This document shows positions 60,910 to 64,000 of a DNA stretch of 64,000 bases, one piece after another. A model generated the notes under the pieces. It ran no database searches, was not told where the DNA came from, and saw only the letters and a list, made by a program, of their open reading frames with translations. This stretch comes from Branchiostoma belcheri. Taxonomy: Eukaryota > Chordata > Leptocardii > Amphioxiformes > Branchiostomatidae. Numbering within the stretch: the stretch's first letter is position 1; each line of letters starts with the position of its first letter. The stretch spans positions 2,268,032 to 2,332,031 of the forward strand of contig NW_017804009.1 in NCBI RefSeq assembly GCF_001625305.1, in the 5' to 3' direction. The translations under genes and the position numbers were made by a program.

Positions 60910-61440
60910 AAATAAATGATAAAAATATCTAGCCAATCATCGGGAAGATACCAGACAGAAACGTGGATAGAATAGTTCAAAATTTTCACGTCTCATGTAC
61001 ATTATATACAACCACAGTTATCCACGCACGCACAATCATGTCCAAAGTCAACGGTGTTTTCTAAGGAACGTGTCTATGCATTAAGGATTCTTTGAAGGAA
61101 CGCGAAAAATGGGTAATTTTTCATTTGCCTTAAGTTCATCTTTGAAGGCCGCAAAACTGGATTTTTTGGTCATTCTTTTAGGGTGTCCTCCCTGGCTAAT
61201 TTGGCATTTTAACTTTCGGTCGTTTTCTCTCAAAGAAATTTAGAAAGAACTGTACTGAATATAGATACCTGGATACAAAAGGGTTGTGAATATGATTTTA
61301 TGGACCATATGGATGACATCATCACATTTTATTGCCCCAAATGTAATTATCTTTAAAATTATGATATTACACTTTTGTACAAGTAACTGAAATAAGAGCA
61401 TAATTTTTTATGTGCATAATAGTCAAAGCTACAAATGTAC
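60910..61440. other. No gene recognised
   Basis: 61340-61400 resembles the GATATTACACTTTTGTAC module of the tandem arrays at 29-35 kb. Confidence 0.35.
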
Positions 61441-61446
61441 GTTTGC

Positions 61447-61545
61447 ACAAATTGATATCTAATAATTACCCGTAGTTATTAGAGAATAACTAGATTTTAA
61501 TTAGACTATTAGGTTATTCTCCAATAACTACTAATCAATTTGTAG
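61447..61545. repeat. Imperfect palindrome, 19-bp arms
   Basis: GTAGTTATTAGAGAATAAC (61472-61490) and GTTATTCTCCAATAACTAC (61513-61531) pair with one mismatch. The outer ACAAATTGA and TCAATTTGT also pair. Confidence 0.85.
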
Positions 61546-61559
61546 TATGTTAAATCAAT

Positions 61560-61835
61560 TATTTCTAATAGCATATTGGTATGTATGACGCAAAAATGCG
61601 ATGCCGCTGACGGAAAAAGGTTGCTTGTTTTGTGTCGTAGGCTGACTCTAGGTCTTTTTTGGTGGTATCCAAAAAAATTACACTCAACATAAATATTTTT
61701 CGCCTATTTATAACGCATAAAGTACCATGTGCTAAGAAATGGCAGTAATTGTCAATATCAGAGAGATTTCCTCATCCAGAATATTTTGTTTTGTTTGCCA
61801 CCCTGAAATTGCATTGGATGAAATTAAGGGCTTCT
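61560..61835 (+). mobile_element. MITE family 7, right part
   Basis: TGACGCAAAAATGCGATGCC, GTGTCGTAGGCTGACTCTAG and CACCCTGAAATTGCATTGGA match the core and right end of the family. The left end is not clear. Confidence 0.8.
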
Positions 61836-61839
61836 GCAA

Positions 61840-62040
61840 TTTTGCCAGGAAATTGAGAGCATGATTGCAGGTTTGGGTTGGTAATTCTTTGTTTGGGTTC
61901 TCGTTTCCTATGGTATTAAACCGTAGTGACCTTGTGGGGGTAAACCTTGCCTGAGGTGTTGGGCGGTTGGGCAGATTGCAATGTCGCCAATTCCTTGTGG
62001 GAATTATATCTCACATTCCTAATGCAACTAGACAAACATA
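61840..62040. other. No gene recognised
   Basis: Nothing recognised. Confidence 0.3.
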
Positions 62041-62054
62041 AAACATGAAGAAGA

Positions 62055-62165
62055 ATAAAATGTTCTCCAACTCAAAATTAAATTCACAAGAAATGTTCGA
62101 GTGAATCGCTCAGTTAATTTTTTTTTTTGAGTTGGAAAATAGTTTATTTTTCCTCACGTATTTTA
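62055..62165. mobile_element. Small foldback element
   Basis: AATGTTCTCCAACTCAAAAT and the later TTGAGTTGGAAAATAGTTTA are inverted. The right arm is shared with 7219-7275. Confidence 0.6.
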
Positions 62166-62216
62166 CCAACCCTGGTGAACTTTCATTCTAGCAAACATAA
62201 AACATATGTTAATTAT

Positions 62217-62308
62217 CCATCCATTCATTCATTCATTCATTCATTCATTCATTCATTCATTCATTCATTCATTCATTCATTCATTCATTCATTCATTCAT
62301 TCATTCAT
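62217..62308. repeat. (ATTC)n microsatellite, about 22 units
   Basis: Uninterrupted CATTCATTCATT run. The 66-codon Ser-Phe-Ile-His repeat frame over it is an artefact. Confidence 0.99.
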
Positions 62309-62344
62309 CTCACAGCTACAAAAATAAGATTGCGAATGTGACTC

Positions 62345-62678
62345 TTTAGGCCTATAAAAAATTGCATTTCCTGTTTCAGTCCTGAAAGAAATAGGGTCGG
62401 TAGGTAGGGATTATATTTCTTTCTTTATTTTGTTTAGACTTTGGCGATCTCTAGTGATCAAACGTATACAATACAATACAATACAATACAATACAGTAAA
62501 GTTAAAACTTGTATCAGGACACTTTCATTATTAATGTGTACACTGTTTAATCACTCAGGTTTTTAGATCATGGAGCTAGAAAAAATTATGTCTCTTGCAG
62601 GGGTCCACACAAAAAAAGGCTAGGGTCGGCAGTTTTTTTCTACGGTCGGTCGGGAAACAGGAAACACAACATGGGAGC
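62345..62678 (+). mobile_element. Dispersed repeat family G, copy 3 with both ends
   Basis: GGCCTATAAAAAATTGCA and TTTCCTGTTTCAGTCCTG at the left are a decayed inverted form of CGGGAAACAGGAAACACAAC at the right. The middle contains GGCGATCTCTAGTGATCAAA and an (ATACA)n run. Confidence 0.7.
62465..62496. repeat. (ATACA)n microsatellite
   Basis: Six ACAATACAAT-type 5-bp units inside the family G element. Confidence 0.95.
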
Positions 62679-62684
62679 CACTTA

Positions 62685-64000
62685 AAATGTTTTGGGTTAC
62701 AGTACAGCCAGTGAGGACAGATGTTTGTTGACCTTAGACTCTTAGAAACTTATACTCATAAGGGAAGCAATCACGAGGTAGCTTATTCAAAAGTGATGCT
62801 GTTCTTGGAAGGAAGCTTTCAGCGTGGAACTTCCTCCTAAGAGGTGGTTAATTTTTTTCTAGGCATCATGGTCAATATCTACACAGATATGCAGGGCCTT
62901 AGAACTGATTCTTCTTAGAATCTTGGGACGTCCCAATCCCTGCAACGTTATTCCTTACCCGTCTTCTATCTGATCGGTATTCTTCCCGGTGTCTGCAGAC
63001 GTGACAATCCTGGTTTGGTGGTAGAAATCTCTCTATTCCCAGACGCCCTTGAGGTGGCGAGTTGCCTTCATCCCCTTTTACCCAGCTACGTGAGCGGAAA
63101 TCCTTTGATCATTGTCGGCGCTGACTTGAAGAGAGTGGGCCATTAGCCGGAACTCCTACCGTTGTCCCTTCACCAGGGGAATACAGTACATGTATAGTAT
63201 AATCCATGGGATGCATTGTATGGTAAAATTGCAAAGCAGGAAAAGAATAGACACTTGAATTATGCAAAATATGCCATCATTAGGAGTGTATCATCGAATA
63301 ACAAGCCTTATTTCTGTAAAACATTTTTTTTTCATATTGATTATATTCGAGACGAATTTGAACATTCTTTGTAACCTCTCACACCTCAAGTATGTATTAT
63401 CAGATTCGTATTAGGGGGGGCATAAGGTTTTGTTTGTATGTAATATTTCTCTAATAAACAAAAATAATAATAATAACCAATGGGGTGCAGTGGCATCTAC
63501 TATTATTGTAATGGTTATTATCATTTGTAACGAATGTCAACAATGATAGTCCTGGAGTTTGTACAAAAATTCAACTGACTAATGGCAGAGAATAGTTTGT
63601 TTGGACCCATGTTAACAGTCCCCATTATAGTACTTGCACAAGTCATATGTGCCAAATTTGGTGGCTTTAGACAAAACCGCAAAATTGGGCTGACTTTTCC
63701 AGCTATGTCATTGGGCTATGACACATACAACTACGAACACGAAACGACAATATAATTGGTTGTAAACCTTTCCAAACAACAGAGACATTCTTTAACGACT
63801 TGCATGGTCTACAATATTGGTCGAGTATATTGTACATTCAGTCCGTTTACGGCTTCTTGGCAATGGGCATAATAGTACATGTCTGTATTGCTTGCCAACT
63901 CATCAATTTCAATTGTCAACTCAGCATCGAACTCCATTTTTGGTCCATTTTTGGCTTGTATCATTTCCTTTTTAGTGCATTGGTGTCAGCACTTTTTATC
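62685..64000. other. Final stretch with no gene recognised
   Basis: About 1.3 kb. 62830-63180 is moderately GC-rich (CGTCTTCTATCTGATCGG, CCAGACGCCCTTGAGGTGGC) and could be an old retroelement or exon remnant on the minus strand, but no domain was recognised. AATAATAATAATAACC at 63462 is simple sequence. Confidence 0.4.

Noticed and set aside
1..64000. Endogenous viral genes, toxin genes, rRNA, snRNA or histone clusters
   Set aside because: No signature of any of these was recognised on either strand.

Overview
This window looks like intergenic, transposon-dense DNA from an invertebrate chordate, most likely a lancelet (Branchiostoma). That attribution is an inference. It rests on recognising a repeated 3' terminus, GTTACGCCGAAGGGCGG followed by runs of GATACA, a spliceosomal and AT-rich character, and many short non-autonomous transposons next to 3'-end stubs of non-LTR retrotransposons. 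Nothing bacterial or viral is visible: no operons, no long coding frames, no CRISPR. No intact host protein-coding gene could be supported in 64 kb. Almost every open frame over 60 codons lies in a repeat, spans the assembly gap, or is too short and unrecognisable to call.

The landscape has four layers. (1) At least eight families of short inverted-terminal DNA elements (MITEs). The largest group shares GGCCA-type ends with TWA or TAT 3-bp target duplications, as in the PIF/Harbinger superfamily. Copies lie at about 1.4, 3.4, 5.7, 8.5, 12.8, 14.3, 17.4, 18.9, 26.1, 26.5, 28.7, 35, 36.5, 40.2, 49.3, 51.4 and 57.3 kb. (2) 5'-truncated non-LTR retrotransposons, several still encoding the reverse-transcriptase C-terminal tail or its zinc-binding motif (5.1, 11.5-12.0, 27.1, 33.1, 42.4-42.9, 44.0-44.3 and 45.8 kb). 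(3) tRNA-derived SINEs (3.0, 18.7, 20.0, 20.2, 36.8 and 48.7 kb). (4) Tandem arrays: minisatellites at 21.5-22.25, 22.77-23.42, 28.1-28.6, 28.6-29.8, 30.3-32.1, 34.8-35.8, 46.8-47.0 and 57.7-58.7 kb, and microsatellites at 24.9, 44.8, 62.2 and 62.5 kb.

Region by region: 0-2.3 kb holds palindromic AAGAA/TTCTT sequence, a dispersed repeat, one MITE and a 401-base gap. 2.3-20 kb is mostly single MITEs and retroposon stubs, some nested. 21.1-23.4 kb is different: GC/CpG-rich DNA between two minisatellites, with a good splice-donor match, and it is the best place to look for a host promoter or 5' exon. 28-36 kb is dominated by tandem arrays, one split by a clean MITE insertion and one that repeats a MITE end. 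34.08-34.15 kb holds a compact GC-box/X-box/CCAAT cluster that resembles a ciliary-gene promoter. 36-64 kb returns to dispersed elements.

Mechanistically, the visible parts are transposon remnants acting on one another: retroposons landing in MITEs, MITEs landing in minisatellites, and MITE pieces expanding into tandem arrays. The most unusual observations are the tandem array of MITE left ends at 34.8-35.8 kb, the minisatellite born inside a MITE at 46.8 kb, and the 28.7 kb insertion whose empty site is preserved in a neighbouring repeat unit. I did not find a convincing new biological system.
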